The position numbers and the translations under genes were made by a program. Shown piece after piece: positions 33,241-43,999 of a DNA stretch of 64,000 bases (positions within the stretch are counted from its first letter, which is position 1; each line of letters opens with the position of its first letter). The notes under the pieces were generated by a model. That model ran no database searches, had not been told where the DNA came from, and saw only the letters and a program-made list of their open reading frames with translations. Source of the stretch: Dipteris shenzhenensis (lineage: Eukaryota; Polypodiophyta; Polypodiopsida; Gleicheniales); NCBI GenBank assembly GCA_047967505.1, contig CM106540.1. One strand, written 5' to 3'.

Positions 33241-34160
33241 GAAAATTGCAGCAAGGCAATTATGTATCCTCTAGTAGACAGGGTGATGATAGAAATGAGC
33301 ATTTGTTTATGGTGCAGCACATGACCAATTCTGTGACAAGTGCAGAAGAAAGTAATGATGTGTGGTATGTTGACTCAGGTGCATCAAACCACATGACAGG
33401 TCATGAAGAATGGATGCAGGATATAAGGAAAATGGAAAGACCAGGATTTGTGGAGACTGGTGATGATACTACACATCCTATTGTGTAGATTGGTAAAATT
33501 CCTTTGTCTATGCAGGATGGGAAAAAGAAATACCTATCTCATGTATTTCATGTCCCAAATATCACCAAGAACCTGGTTTTTGTTGGTCAAATGGATGAGC
33601 AAGGCTTGCAGGTCGGATTTAATCCTCATGGATGCTTTGGTGAGGATATGAAAACTAACGGTCGCTTGATAGCAAAAGGAAATTGGGCCTTTCAAAGCTT
33701 TTAAAGCTATGGTTGAAAAAGAAACAGGCTTGCAAATAAAATGCCTAAGGCCAGATGGAGGGGGAGAGTACCTCTCAAATGAATTTGCAAGGTTCCTGCA
33801 GGAGCATGCATAAAGTAGCAATATTCATACCATCATACCCCACAGCAAAATGGACTTGTAGAAAGGAAAAACAGGCATATTGGAGAGGTGTCTCGGGCCA
33901 TGCTGAATGAAAAAAACCTACCAGATTATTATTGGGCTGAAACAGTTGCTACAACAATTTACATAATGAATAGGATTCCCACTATAGCAATACATGGCAT
34001 GATGCCAGAGAAGATGTATACTGGTAGGAAACCAGATATTTCTCATTTGAAAATTTTTTGTTGCATTACCTATGTTCATGTGCCAGATGAGTTGAGGTCC
34101 AAGTTGGATCCAAAAGTTGAGAAGTGCATCTTTATTGGTTATTCTCTGCAGTAGAAATGA
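33241..34160 (+). pseudogene. Copia A copy 2 protease and integrase remnants
   Basis: Protease WYVDSGASNHMTGHEEW lies near 33365. At about 33685 the text jumps from LIAKGN to the integrase interior (KAMVEKETGLQIKC), so the gag-pre-integrase region and the first catalytic Asp present in copy 1 are deleted. PDGGGEYLSNEF and the region GEVSRAMLNEKNLPDYYW follow in different frames. A TAG near 34153 stands where copy 1 has CAG. Confidence 0.85.
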
Positions 34161-35486
34161 TATAGATGCTATAACCCTTCTACTCGTAAGTTTACAGTGA
34201 GCAGAGATGTTTTTGATGAGATGAGCAACTGGTATAAACCAATAAATGTGATGATTGATGTAGATGCACAAAATGGTAATGCTGCACAGAATTCACAGCA
34301 GCAATCACAAAATATTAGTGGACCTATAGTGTCCTCTAGCAGTGGTTCACATACTTCACCATGGATAGGCAGATTGAGATCAGGAGAATCTCCTCAAAGC
34401 AATGCAGATAGCGGTACACAAGTATCATGAAAAGGAAAAGAGAAGGTAGATCAGCCCATGTTTGATGTGAATGCAGGTCACTCTTATGTGGATGGTGAAA
34501 ATAGTGGCTCAGAACAAAGCATTAATGATGAGTTGGGTATTCCTTTTGTTGTTACACCTGGAGTAAGGAAGACCACGGATGTTTTGAGAGCACCTGGAGG
34601 TGAGCCTATTTTGTGCAGGTCTACCAGAGCTAGATATCCTATGGATAGGCTGAAATATGATGGATTTACAGCCATTCACTATGCCTATATGGTCAAAGTG
34701 ATACAGGAACCAGAACCCACTTCTTTTGAGCAAGCCATGGGAAAAGAAAAATGGGAGAAAGCCATGGATGAAGAAATGGATGCCTTGGAAGCAAATGCTA
34801 CATGGGAATTGGTGCCTTTGCCTAAATACAAGAATGCAATTGGCTGTAAGTGGGTTTATAAGGTCAAGCACAATGCAGATGGTTCTGTGAACAGATACAA
34901 GGCAAGATTAGTTGTCAAGGGGTATGCACAGACATATGGCATCGATTATGAAGAAACATTCAGTTTGGTTGCAAGGATGGCAACCGTAAGATCAATCATT
35001 GCTATGGCTCCATCAAAGGGATGGTCTTTACATCAGATGGATGTAAAGAATGCCTTCTTGCATGGTGATTTGCAAGAAGAGGTCTTTATGGAGCAGCCAC
35101 CAGGTTATGTTCATGCTGTTCATCCTGAGTTTGTTTGCAAGTTGAAGAAAGCCTTGTATGGCTTGAAGCAAGCACCTAGAGCATGGTCTGACAAGATAGG
35201 ACAGTATCTTGTCACTATTGGCTTTCAAATTTCCAAGGTAGATTTCTCACTTTATGTGAGAAAAACAGAGAAAGGTATATGCTGCTTGTCATTTATGTTG
35301 ATGATTTGATCATCACAGGTGATAGTGATGAAGATATCCTTCACATGAAAATGCTATTGAAGCAGAAGTTTGAGATGAAGGATTTGGGAGTGCTGTGTTA
35401 TTTCTTGGGCATTGAGGTGATTAGATCACCAAGTGGGATACAGCTCTTGCAGAGGCAGTATGGATTGGACATGCTATCCAAATATA
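34161..35486 (+). pseudogene. Copia A copy 2 reverse transcriptase
   Basis: After a Ser-rich linker, the RT domain reads WELVPLPKYKNAIGCKWVYK, QMDVKNAFLHGDLQEEVFM and LYGLKQAPRAWSDKIG. A one-base frameshift near 35280 precedes an intact VIYVDDLIITGD. It is truncated at 35486. This copy keeps the roughly 500 bp that copy 1 lost upstream of RT. Confidence 0.9.
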
Positions 35487-35720
35487 CTTGGGGAGATTTG
35501 GTCGTGTGGCCAAATCTTGTAGGCTTTTTTCAAAGCACTAGGGTATGGGGAGTTTTGGCCGTGCAACCTCCTCTTGCATGCTTCTTTCAAATCACCAGGT
35601 TCTGGGAGATTCGGCTGTGTGGCCAAATCTTTCAAAGCATTAGGGTTTGGGAAGATTTTGTCATGCTGCAAAATGTTGCTAGCTTCTTTCAAATCATTAA
35701 GAAGGCCAAATCTTCAAACG
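35487..35720. repeat. Palindromic GATTTGGCC repeat block, left
   Basis: Units of the form GATTTGG(C/T)CG ... GGCCAAATC with CTTTCAAA(G/T)CA spacers repeat about four times. The same family fills 37950-39070 in the opposite general orientation. One further copy is at 42338-42360. Confidence 0.75.
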
Positions 35721-35880
35721 TTAAATTTAAAAATTGAAAATCCAGATTTTAAAATTTAAAATTTAAAGTTCAAAATTCAAAATTCAAATTTTAAAATAAA
35801 AAATTCAAATTTGAAATTTCAAAATTCAAATTTCAACTTTCAAGTTTCAAGTTTCAAATTTTGAAATTCAAATCTAGAGA
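35720..35880. repeat. AAATTCAAATTT low-complexity block, left
   Basis: Short AT-rich words (AAATTCAAATTTTGAAATT type) fill this block next to the left palindromic repeats. A matching block lies at 37790-37945 next to the right ones. 35880-36160 holds nothing that I recognise. Confidence 0.7.
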
Positions 35881-36166
35881 TCCTACTTTCAAAAAAATCG
35901 TACATGCTTTTCATGATTCACGCTATTACACTTTAAAATCATACTGTTACTTTAAAAGCAAACTAGAAAATATAAAACTATTAAAAAACCAAAATTTTAA
36001 AAGGTAAAGCTAAACAAACCTTTTAAACCAAGCATAAAAAGTAAACCTATGAGAAGGAATTGAATTCATCTTCATGGGGGATCGAGTGCTAGGCTCACCT
36101 TGTTCTCTCCCTTCCTAGATGTCAAATGTGTAACTAGGGTGGTTTGAGAGCATTAGGAAAACAGTT

Positions 36167-36400
36167 TCTTAGATGGGGTAGTTCTTGGAAAACACTCCTC
36201 CACCCTTGATTAGCTAATTGCAAGCAAAAAAGCTCAAAACTATGTTAGAATAGGAGGTCCCGGGAGGCTCCCCATTCCGCGACAACGTCTTAGATGGGGT
36301 AGTTCTTGGAAAACACTCCTCCACCCTTAGTTAGCTAATTGCAAGCAAAAAAGTTCAAACTATGTCAAAATAAGAGGTCCTGGGAGGTCCTAACAGTGTG
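36167..36400. repeat. Direct duplication of about 125 bp
   Basis: CTTAGATGGGGTAGTTCTTG begins a unit near 36168 and again near 36289. Both continue with AACACTCCTCCACCCTT and AGCTAATTGCAAGCAAAAAA. No coding content. Confidence 0.8.
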
Positions 36401-36795
36401 CACTTAACTATGTAGGTTTTAAACTTCCATTACCAATGAAACTCTCCATAGATTCCACACTTAATAGTGGGATTAGAAAGAGGTTTTTTTTTTTTTTTTT
36501 TTGGCTCTGCATGCTTTTGGGGAGATTACTCCTTCCCCACAAAAGCATGCTTTTTGGGGGTGGTTGCTTCTCCTCTTCCCTCCCACTTCCTCCTCCTCTT
36601 CCCTCCCGCTTCCTCCTCCTCTTCCCTCCCGCTCTCTCCTCTTCCTTCCGTCCGTCTTCCGCCTCATTTGTCCTTCTTCCTCCTCGTCACCTCCATCTTC
36701 CTCCTCGTTGCCCTCGTCGTGGTTTCTCCTTCTCCTACCATTAGAGCGCTCGGTGTATCCCGCCGATCTTTTTGAGTCCAACAATCATGTTTTGA

Positions 36796-37416
36796 CGGTC
36801 TTGGGTAGCACATCAACGGAAGCAGGTCGGGATTCACGGTACCACCAGTAGCAGCAGTAGCGAGAATGCTAATATCTCGCTTTGTGAGGGATTGTTACCA
36901 ACAGAGCTAGTAGAGTTCATGCTCTGTCGGTTGCCTCTTCTTGCCCTTGTTCGTGCCCGGATGTTATGCAAAGCCTGGAAGGCTCAGTCCCTTATCCATC
37001 CTGCATTTCTGGATCTCTACAACAAGACGCTCCCTCAACACCGATAGAATTACCTCCTAGCGAATCACAAGTTGCCATCTTCGGATGCCTTGTCTGTATA
37101 TGATCCCTGTGAGAACTGCTGGTTTCAGATCCCGTATAAACTTGATCCTTTTCTCAGCCTCAACGGAGTAGCTGGGCTTCGCGTTTCTACAGCATCGGGC
37201 GGCCTTTTTTGTTTCGCAGATCCGGATGCCTGTGTAGTTGTAGGCACCTCCGTGTTCCCTTCCATCATGAGGGAGATTGGAATAAAGCTCGCTGTGAGCT
37301 ATGATATCTACCACAAAATCATTTCGGACAAGCCTCCCAAGGAGAACGTAAGGAGTTTCGTGGGAGCAAAACAATGCTATGATCGGTGGCAACCACTTGA
37401 GATTGGATTTGTGTGA
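36796..37416 (+). pseudogene. F-box protein pseudogene
   Basis: The frame is open from 36796 with no clear start. It encodes LPTELVEFMLCRLPLLALVR and then RMLCKAWKAQ, an F-box motif (about 36900-37000) of the kind that binds Skp1 in SCF ubiquitin ligases. A TAG at 37045-37047 interrupts it, then the same frame continues to 37416 with text resembling the start of a plant kelch/FBA-type domain (SVYDPCENCWFQIP, GGLFCFADPDACVVV). The full protein should be about twice as long, so this is a 3'-truncated and stop-containing copy. It sits between two palindromic repeat blocks, which suggests capture by a mobile element. Confidence 0.7.
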
Positions 37417-37789
37417 CAAACCTCTCAAATTGGTTGTCAGTTCTTGAAGATTTATTTCCCTCCCGCTTCCTCCTCTTCTCTCCGCGCTTCTCCCCTTCAG
37501 CTCCTCTTCCGTTTGCCAGCAAGAAAGACAACTTCTACAATTGCTACAGCTACTCTCTCTTTAGCTCCTACGATTGCTTGAAATCCAAAGAGCACAAGCT
37601 CACGAACAACAATGGCTACTCCATCATTCAAGTAAGAAAACGAAAGAAATCGAAAGTGTACCTAATTCTTGCATGTTCTCCATTTTTCCCATTTTGAAAC
37701 AGCACGATTTGAAAGAAAGAGTCTTGTAAAAGTAGGAATCTCGAAGTGTGATTTGAAAGTAGAGTCTTTATTATATGATTTGACTTTCA

Positions 37790-37945
37790 TATCTTGAAAT
37801 TTGAAATTTGAATTTTGTATCTAAGATTCAGAATTTCAATTTTGAATTTTGAATTTCAAATTTGAATCTAAGATTTTGAATTTTGAATTTTGAAATTTTT
37901 ATATTTGAAATTTGAATCTTAAGATTTGAATTTTGAATTTTAAAT
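37790..37945. repeat. AAATTTGAATTTTGAA low-complexity block, right
   Basis: This is AT-rich short-word sequence that mirrors the block at 35720-35880. Between 37417 and 37790 I see only degenerate sequence with a possible splice donor near 37631 (CAAGTAAG). Confidence 0.7.
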
Positions 37946-37949
37946 GGGG

Positions 37950-39070
37950 ATATTTGGCCATGCAGCCAAATCGTCTTCGCTTCTTTCAAAACATACAAGA
38001 TTTGGCCGTATGGCCAAATCTTCCTAGACCTTTGTGATTTGAAAGAAGCTATAAAGATTTGGCATCACTACTAAATCTTCCTAAACCTTGTGCTTTGAAA
38101 AGATTTGGCCACATAGCCAAATCTTCTTAGACACTCGTGATTAGAAAGAAGATAGCAAGATTTGGCTGCATGGCCAAATCTCCCTAGACCCTCGTGATTA
38201 GAAAGAAGCTAGCAAGATTTGGCCACACGACCAAATCTCCTTAGACCCAAGTGATTTAAAAGAAGCTAGAAAGATTTGACATCACAACCAAATCTCCCCA
38301 AATACTGCTGCTTTGAAAAGATTTGGTTGCATAGCCAAATCTTCCTAGACCCTTGTGATTAGAAAGAAGCTAGCAAGATTTGGTTGCATAGCCAAATCTC
38401 CCTAAACTCTCATGACTTATAAAAAGCTAGAAAGATTTCGCATCGTAGCCAAATCTCCCCAAACCTTAGTGCTTTGAAAAGATTTGGCTGCATGGCCAAA
38501 TCTCCCCAAACCCTGGTGCTTTGGTGCGGCCAAATCTCCGCAAACCCTGGTGCTTTGAAAAGATTTGGCCGCACGGCCAAATCTCCATAGACCCTCTTGA
38601 TTAGAAAGAAGCTAGCAAGATTTGATCGCATGCAAATCTCCCCAAACCCTAGTGCTTTGAAAAGATTTGGCTGCATGGCCAAATCTCCGTAGAGCCTTGT
38701 GATTAGAAAGAAGCTAGCAAGATTTGGCCACACGACCAAATATCCTTAAACCCAAGTGATTTAAAAGAAGCTAGAAAGATTTGACCAATTTGAAAGAAGC
38801 TAGCAAGATTTGGTTGATGGCCAAATCTCTCCAGACCCTAGTGCTTTGAAAGAAGCCCACAAGATCTGGACACAAGGCCGAATCTCCCCAAACTTTGGTG
38901 CTTTGAAAGAAGCCCATATGATTTGGCCACACATCCAAACCTCCCCTTCCGGTGCTTTAAAAGAAGCCCATATGATTTGGCCACAAATCCAAACCTCCCC
39001 TTCCGGTGCTTTAAAAGAAGCCCATAAGATTTGGCCGCATGGCCAAATCTCCCTAGAATCTAGTGCTTTC
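37950..39070. repeat. Palindromic GATTTGGCCGCATGGCCAAATC tandem array, right
   Basis: More than a dozen units of roughly 60-85 bp carry the palindrome AGATTTGGC(C)...GGCCAAATCT followed by CTAGACCCT(T)GTG and TTGAAAGAAGCTAGCA. Units drift in sequence. Long ORFs (for example 38800-39312, minus) are repeat artefacts. Confidence 0.85.
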
Positions 39071-39297
39071 TCAAATCTACTACTATGTCTAGTGTCAATT
39101 CTAGATTCTATTTCAGATATGTTTATCGATAATGTGTTTTGTCTAACATTAAAGATTATAAAGATGATAGTTTGTATATTGCTTGGGTTTTTTACATGAA
39201 AGACACAAATGTGAAGAAGGTTGAGAAAGTTGTAAGTGGATTTGGAGAAAAAAGCATACCTTGGTACTTTGACATATATAGTATTGAAGGAGCATAG

Positions 39298-41998
39298 TTG
39301 ACACAAGTTCACTTATTTGTTTTGTTACCTAATAAAAGTGCATACACTTGTGTTGGATCGGTACATCAAATCACAGAAGATGTGGTTGGAAAAGAGGGAG
39401 ATATTGGATTGTTGATCATTATAAATCAAAATAAGAAATTTCTCATGGATCCCAGTGATTATGAAGCATCTCGTATGAAGTCTGATGTAGATGACAACAT
39501 GCACTCAAGAGGCTGGATAAGTGTTGAATCAATTGATGGAAATGAAATCGACACAGTGACAACAATCATTGAATCATATCGCAAAGTTTTAGCAACATTA
39601 AAGAAGCGTAAGAGTGGGGAAGATAGTGGGGGAGGAACAAAGAAAGGAAAGTCGACAATGGTTCAAGCACCAGGTGGTAGCGGAGAAGGGGCAAAGAAAG
39701 GAAAGCTAACTATAATTGATGTACCACAAGAAGTAACACCTCCAGAGGGTACACTAGCAGTTGTGGAAAGAAGTAGTGGTAGTGAATTGGAGCCATGTGG
39801 AAAGGTCATAGGAAAAAAAGGGCAAAAGAAACCATTAGGCTTGGTGGAATATGAAAAATACTACCCATTCGGGTTGCATGCAACATTTCCAATTCCAGTT
39901 GCAAGATGTCAAAAAGCTCCTCCAAGCTATGTATATAGAGGGTTGAACAAAGAGCATGTGGAGAAGCTTGCTGCAGACTTCGGTTATAACTCTAGGCCTC
40001 CTGCTACTGTAGCGGATTTAATGCCTTTCAATCCTGAAACAAAGCAACCCCTAGAAAGGGTAGATAAAAAGGATTTAACCAAGTGCCACTACTGGATACT
40101 ATTGGACAACATTCAATATATGCTGCTAAAATACTCACATCTAATGATGATAACAGCATGGCCCAAAGAAAGAACTATTACTGCACTTGCCAGGCGAGGA
40201 TTGTAGTCAATTGTCCTACACGCTTTTGTGTGGAGATATCAAAGATGGCAAACCTGGAGTCTCAAAATATCTTGAGACAATCTCCATACATTGATATACT
40301 TAAGCAGGTGAGGGGACAATGGATTCTCTTTAACAGACCCAAGAAAGCACAACAAGGGCTTGCAAAAGGACATCCAGATCGTGATAATTGGGATGTAAGT
40401 ACAGATTTTAATTATGAATCATTTTTTACAAGTCTGTTTTCTTAATTATTGCATTCTAATGGATTCATATATTTGGTAGGCTTTCATTAACATTGGCAAG
40501 GTAACATTGGGCAATAGCTTTGCCACGAAGGATGTACATATGATAATCACAAGCGATGCCATTTATGATGGTTGGATCTCCATCCTTGAGGATTACATTG
40601 CAGGCAAATATTCACAAGATCGAAAATGCTGTAGGCAACCCATAGTCTCAATGTTTAGATGCTTGCATGGATTGAGTGATGATCAAATTGGTCAAATTAA
40701 AAATGACATTAAGGAAGTTAGTCATAGCTAAAACAAAGAATGATGCCATGATTCTTGATATTGAAGGACGAGCTATGCAGATCAAGAGAGATGCTGCACT
40801 ACAAGAAGAACTTTATATGTTTATATCGGCAGAACGACCTTCTTTAATGTTAAAAAATTGAAATGAGTGTAGATTACATTTTAAAATTACTCCAGAATTG
40901 TATCATTGGATTCGTGGTTGCTCTGACTCATGGTTAAAAGTGAAGCTTCAATAGGGAAAGGAAACTCCACCATTGCTTGATGCTGCAAAGGGGTATCTAA
41001 GGTGGATTATGGGACAAAGTGAAGATGCAAGTCATGGACCGAATTCCACCCGGCCTTGGAGTTTCTACACAGTCGATTCAAACATGGAGGGAATGGAATT
41101 TATACATAATGTTTACCAAGAGCCAATGGCAATAGGGGTTGCTTTTTTGGATGTAATGTATGGACCAAGCAGAAGTAGAAATTGGAACGAGGATCGCTTT
41201 AAGTGTTTGTTGAAAAGCTTGATGACAATTGCTTCTCCCCCAGTGCAATTCCTTCTTGTGGTGTTCTTGACCATGGATCATGTATCATGTTTGAAGAATG
41301 CATTAAATAAGACATGTGGACAATATAAAATACACTTCGGTTGCCTTAATTTTGAAACTGCAGATATATTTGTCACTAGACCTATGGATGGCTTAATTGC
41401 CTGTGTACTAGTAAGCAAGGAAAAGCATTTCAATGATATTGAGCGTTATACCAATGCACAATGTAAGCCATCAATATATGTTGTAGATGAAAAATATGAA
41501 AAATCAAGTGCTGCAGAAGAATCAGGTGATGAGGATGATGATGACGAGGATGATGATGATGAATTTGACATTGAATTGTCCTTGAAAAGAAAATGTTCAA
41601 GTATCATGAAAGACATGATCATGGGTTTCTATCGAGAAGATGAGTATGTATTAGACTTGTTCTCTGAGGGGCTTGCCACGATAGAGTCTCTTTCTTGTAA
41701 GAGGCATGTTTTTTTAGTTGTTGAGACTTACGAGGAGTTGGCAAAGGTTGAAAGTATATGTTGCACATATGCTTACAGTAATCATGAAATTCGACAATGG
41801 GCTGGCTTGCAAGAACCAATATTGGCAATAGAGGGGGTACCAAAAGAAGATGATACAATTGAAGGTGGAGGGGATAAAGAAATTGATACCATTCCAGGAC
41901 AAAAAGAGCTTCAACCCTTCAATGAAGAGCAGCGTGAGCATTTACAAAAACACGCTTTAAAGTTTTGGGAAACAAAAGAGGAAGCAACAGGTCCTTGA
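39298..41998 (+). pseudogene. ParB-like / possible methyltransferase-like protein, copy 2
   Basis: The frame starting near 39298 has a Lys/Gly-rich linker, then PIPVARCQKAPPSYVYRGL and KEHVEKLAADFG, followed by a DGQH-type motif (IGQHSIYAAKILTS) in another frame at about 40100; this order fits a ParB/sulfiredoxin-like domain. An intron (40395-40479) joins NWD to AFINIGKVT in phase 0. After another frameshift near 40720 and stops at 40859 and 40952, the region 40973-41998 encodes GVAFLDVMYGPSRS, a helix and LLVVFLTMDHVSCLKNAL. This matches the order of an N6-type methyltransferase with DVMY where active enzymes have D-P-P-Y. An acidic stretch (DEDDDDEDDDDEFD) follows. It is homologous in order to 21613-24213. 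Function is inferred. Confidence 0.45.
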
Positions 41999-42337
41999 AA
42001 TTGTGCTTTTATATGGTGTTCGTGTCTTCCATATGTTATCTTGCTATATTCTCCATATGATGTATTAATTTCGTTCCAAAGATCTTTTAATATTACTTGG
42101 AAATTTCTTCTATCTCATTGCCAGAATTCAAACATTCATATGTATTCTGGCATATGTTTAATTTTATATATTTCATGAAAAGATGTGTTAGCATGTTGTA
42201 ATACCTTCGGAGTGTGATACACATCCAAATTTATTAATGAGTTCATAAATGTTAAAAAGTGTGTTGAGTCTTGATCGTGAATGAATGTGTAAATTATTGT
42301 TTCTATCCTTATTCACTTCATATGAATGCTCAAATAT

Positions 42338-42362
42338 GTTTTGGCCGTTTGGCCAAATCTTT
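42338..42362. repeat. Single GTTTTGGCCGTTTGGCCAAATC palindrome
   Basis: One isolated copy of the palindrome that forms the arrays at 35487-35720 and 37950-39070. The surrounding 42000-42690 has no gene that I can support. Confidence 0.6.
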
Positions 42363-42699
42363 TCTTAGTGGGAACACTCGGGCAATGCTAGATAATGTTG
42401 GACTCCACTCTATCTATTATGCAAAGGTTTTTGACATTGTAAGGATTTATAATTTTGGGGATTAAAATAACTTGAAAGGGTATAGATTCAACAACTTTAG
42501 GGGGTATACTAAGCATATGAACATGAATGCTTTCTTTTTTTTAGTAATCCAATTTTTTTTTTTAAAAGAAAATCATGAATGCTTTCACACAAACAAATTG
42601 CATTGAGAGCACACAACCTAAAGTTTGACAATTTGGTTTTCCATCTCAATCTTCAGTTTGTTTTTACTTATGAATTTCATTTCCTTGTTTATCAATAGA

Positions 42700-43590
42700 T
42701 CTTGGCCATCTCAATTTCACATCGCTAGAAGCATTGCCTATACATGTGAGACCTGATCCAATGATTCGTTATATGTCTAAGTTGAACATTAGCATGCAAG
42801 TTCCAAGCTCAACATGGTTGATTGAAAATGTTGAGGATGCAATGTCTGGAGTTAATGTTCCATTGACAAATGTGGATGCAAGCTTAGAAGGTAAAGGAGA
42901 AGATGCAATGTCATTGTATGAAGCCAAGGTGCAGGAAGAAATCTTAGAAGGTAAAGGAGAAGACATAATGTCACCCTTAGGAATAATGTCAAAAGAGGTA
43001 ATAACAAAAATAAGACTAGCAGTGATAATAGATTTGAAAGGGTTATTACTTGAGCGTTGTTTTTCGAAGTCAAACAAACATATGAGCTTGCACAATGGGA
43101 AGCATTGGCTTGTTCTCCGTCCTGGGTGTTTAGAGTTTCTACAATGGTTGCTTGATCATTGCCATGTTGGCATTTGGTCCACTGGAGGAGAAAAGGGCAC
43201 AGTGCAACACATGCTAGACACTTTGGAGCATCATGCTAACATAAAGTTACATTTCTTCATGGTTTAGGGTGCGATGGCATGCCACAAGCATACAAAGAGT
43301 AGAATCATTAGACCAGATAGGATGAATGTGGAAGCAAAGTTTAAACCATTAATGAGAGTGTGTTGTTGTTTTAAAGAGGAATGCAAACCAACAAGAACAG
43401 TGTTCATTGATGTTTCGCCTTACACGGGTTGTGTTAATCCAGCAAAAAATTGCATTTTCCCTACAAAATTTGATATAGATTGTGGTGATTCTAGTTTGCT
43501 TCATGAGTTATTAGTGTACCTACAGATGCTAGATGATGCAGTAGATGTGTGGAGTGCCATCTCTTCTAATAGATTTGGTCAAGCTCCAAT
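42700..43590 (+). pseudogene. FCP1/NIF-like HAD phosphatase homologue, 5' exon, split by copia D
   Basis: An acceptor (TCAATAG) ends at 42699 and the frame is open to 43590 except for TAG at 43265-43267. Two direct copies of a 10-residue unit (ILEGKGED type) precede the domain. The HAD/NIF order is visible: AVIIDLKGLLLE, LVLRPGCLEFLQWLLDHCHV, GIWSTGGEK, then TVFIDVSPYTGCVNP and HELLVYLQMLDDAVDVW. Active FCP1/SCP enzymes have D-x-D-G-T in the first motif; here the second Asp is Lys and the Thr is Leu, so catalysis is unlikely even before disruption. The exon continues in frame at 49334 once copia D and one target duplication are removed. Confidence 0.6.
43586..43590. other. Left target-site duplication of copia D (CCAAT)
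   Basis: CCAAT directly precedes the 3' LTR. The matching bases after the 5' LTR are CTGAT (49329-49333), identical at three of five positions. Skipping from 43590 to 49334 keeps the reading frame. Confidence 0.55.
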
Positions 43591-43739
43591 TGTGGGAGAG
43601 GAGAGCACACACAAAGGGATAAGGAGACACCAAAAGTGGTGGAGCAAAAGCTACTCCAACTTATTCCTCTTTCATATATATATATGAGTATACATGGGCA
43701 CTGTACAAGTGGGTGGGCACACTACCCTTTACCCCAACA
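43591..43739 (-). repeat. Copia D 3' LTR, 149 bp
   Basis: Same sequence as 49182-49328 apart from a few substitutions and a TA-run length difference. The low divergence suggests a relatively recent insertion compared with the other elements. Confidence 0.9.
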
Positions 43740-43999
43740 ACCTCCCACTTAAAGGCAGTGTGCCTTTAAGGGAGTATAGTACACATAATACAATCAGCCA
43801 TAGGCTGAAAAACAAGATGACCAGACCATCATCCTATGCCCATCGGCACTTTACAATGTGCAAAGTGCATTGAGAATAAGCTGCTAGTAGACATCAGGTT
43901 TGCAGGATAGAAAATGACAAGCTGTAGATGCCTGTCAACCAAGATCTCATGCCAGATATCACTCGAAGAGTGAACTCTCACCACCACGTGCTCCTGTGC

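Larger units (their letters stand above)
32237..35486 (+). mobile_element. Copia A copy 2 (Ty1/copia), truncated at both ends
   Basis: It contains gag, protease, part of integrase, and RT of the same family as 5251-7351. No LTR or PBS is visible at the 5' edge, which abuts copia B copy 1. The 3' edge stops after QYGLDMLSKY in the RT connection region, where palindromic GATTTGG repeats begin at 35487. Confidence 0.85.

Noticed and set aside
36507-36555. Imperfect inverted repeat around GCATGCTTTTGGGGA.
   Set aside because: Short, imperfect and without flanking duplications; not enough for a MITE call.
36467-36790. ORFs rich in Phe, Ser and Pro before the F-box region.
   Set aside because: They translate a T run and CTCTTCCCTCC low-complexity sequence; none is in frame with the F-box part.
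38410-39312. Minus-strand ORFs with repeated ASFKAPEGE- and DLAMQPNLFKAL-type units.
   Set aside because: They are translations of the palindromic GATTTGGCC array.
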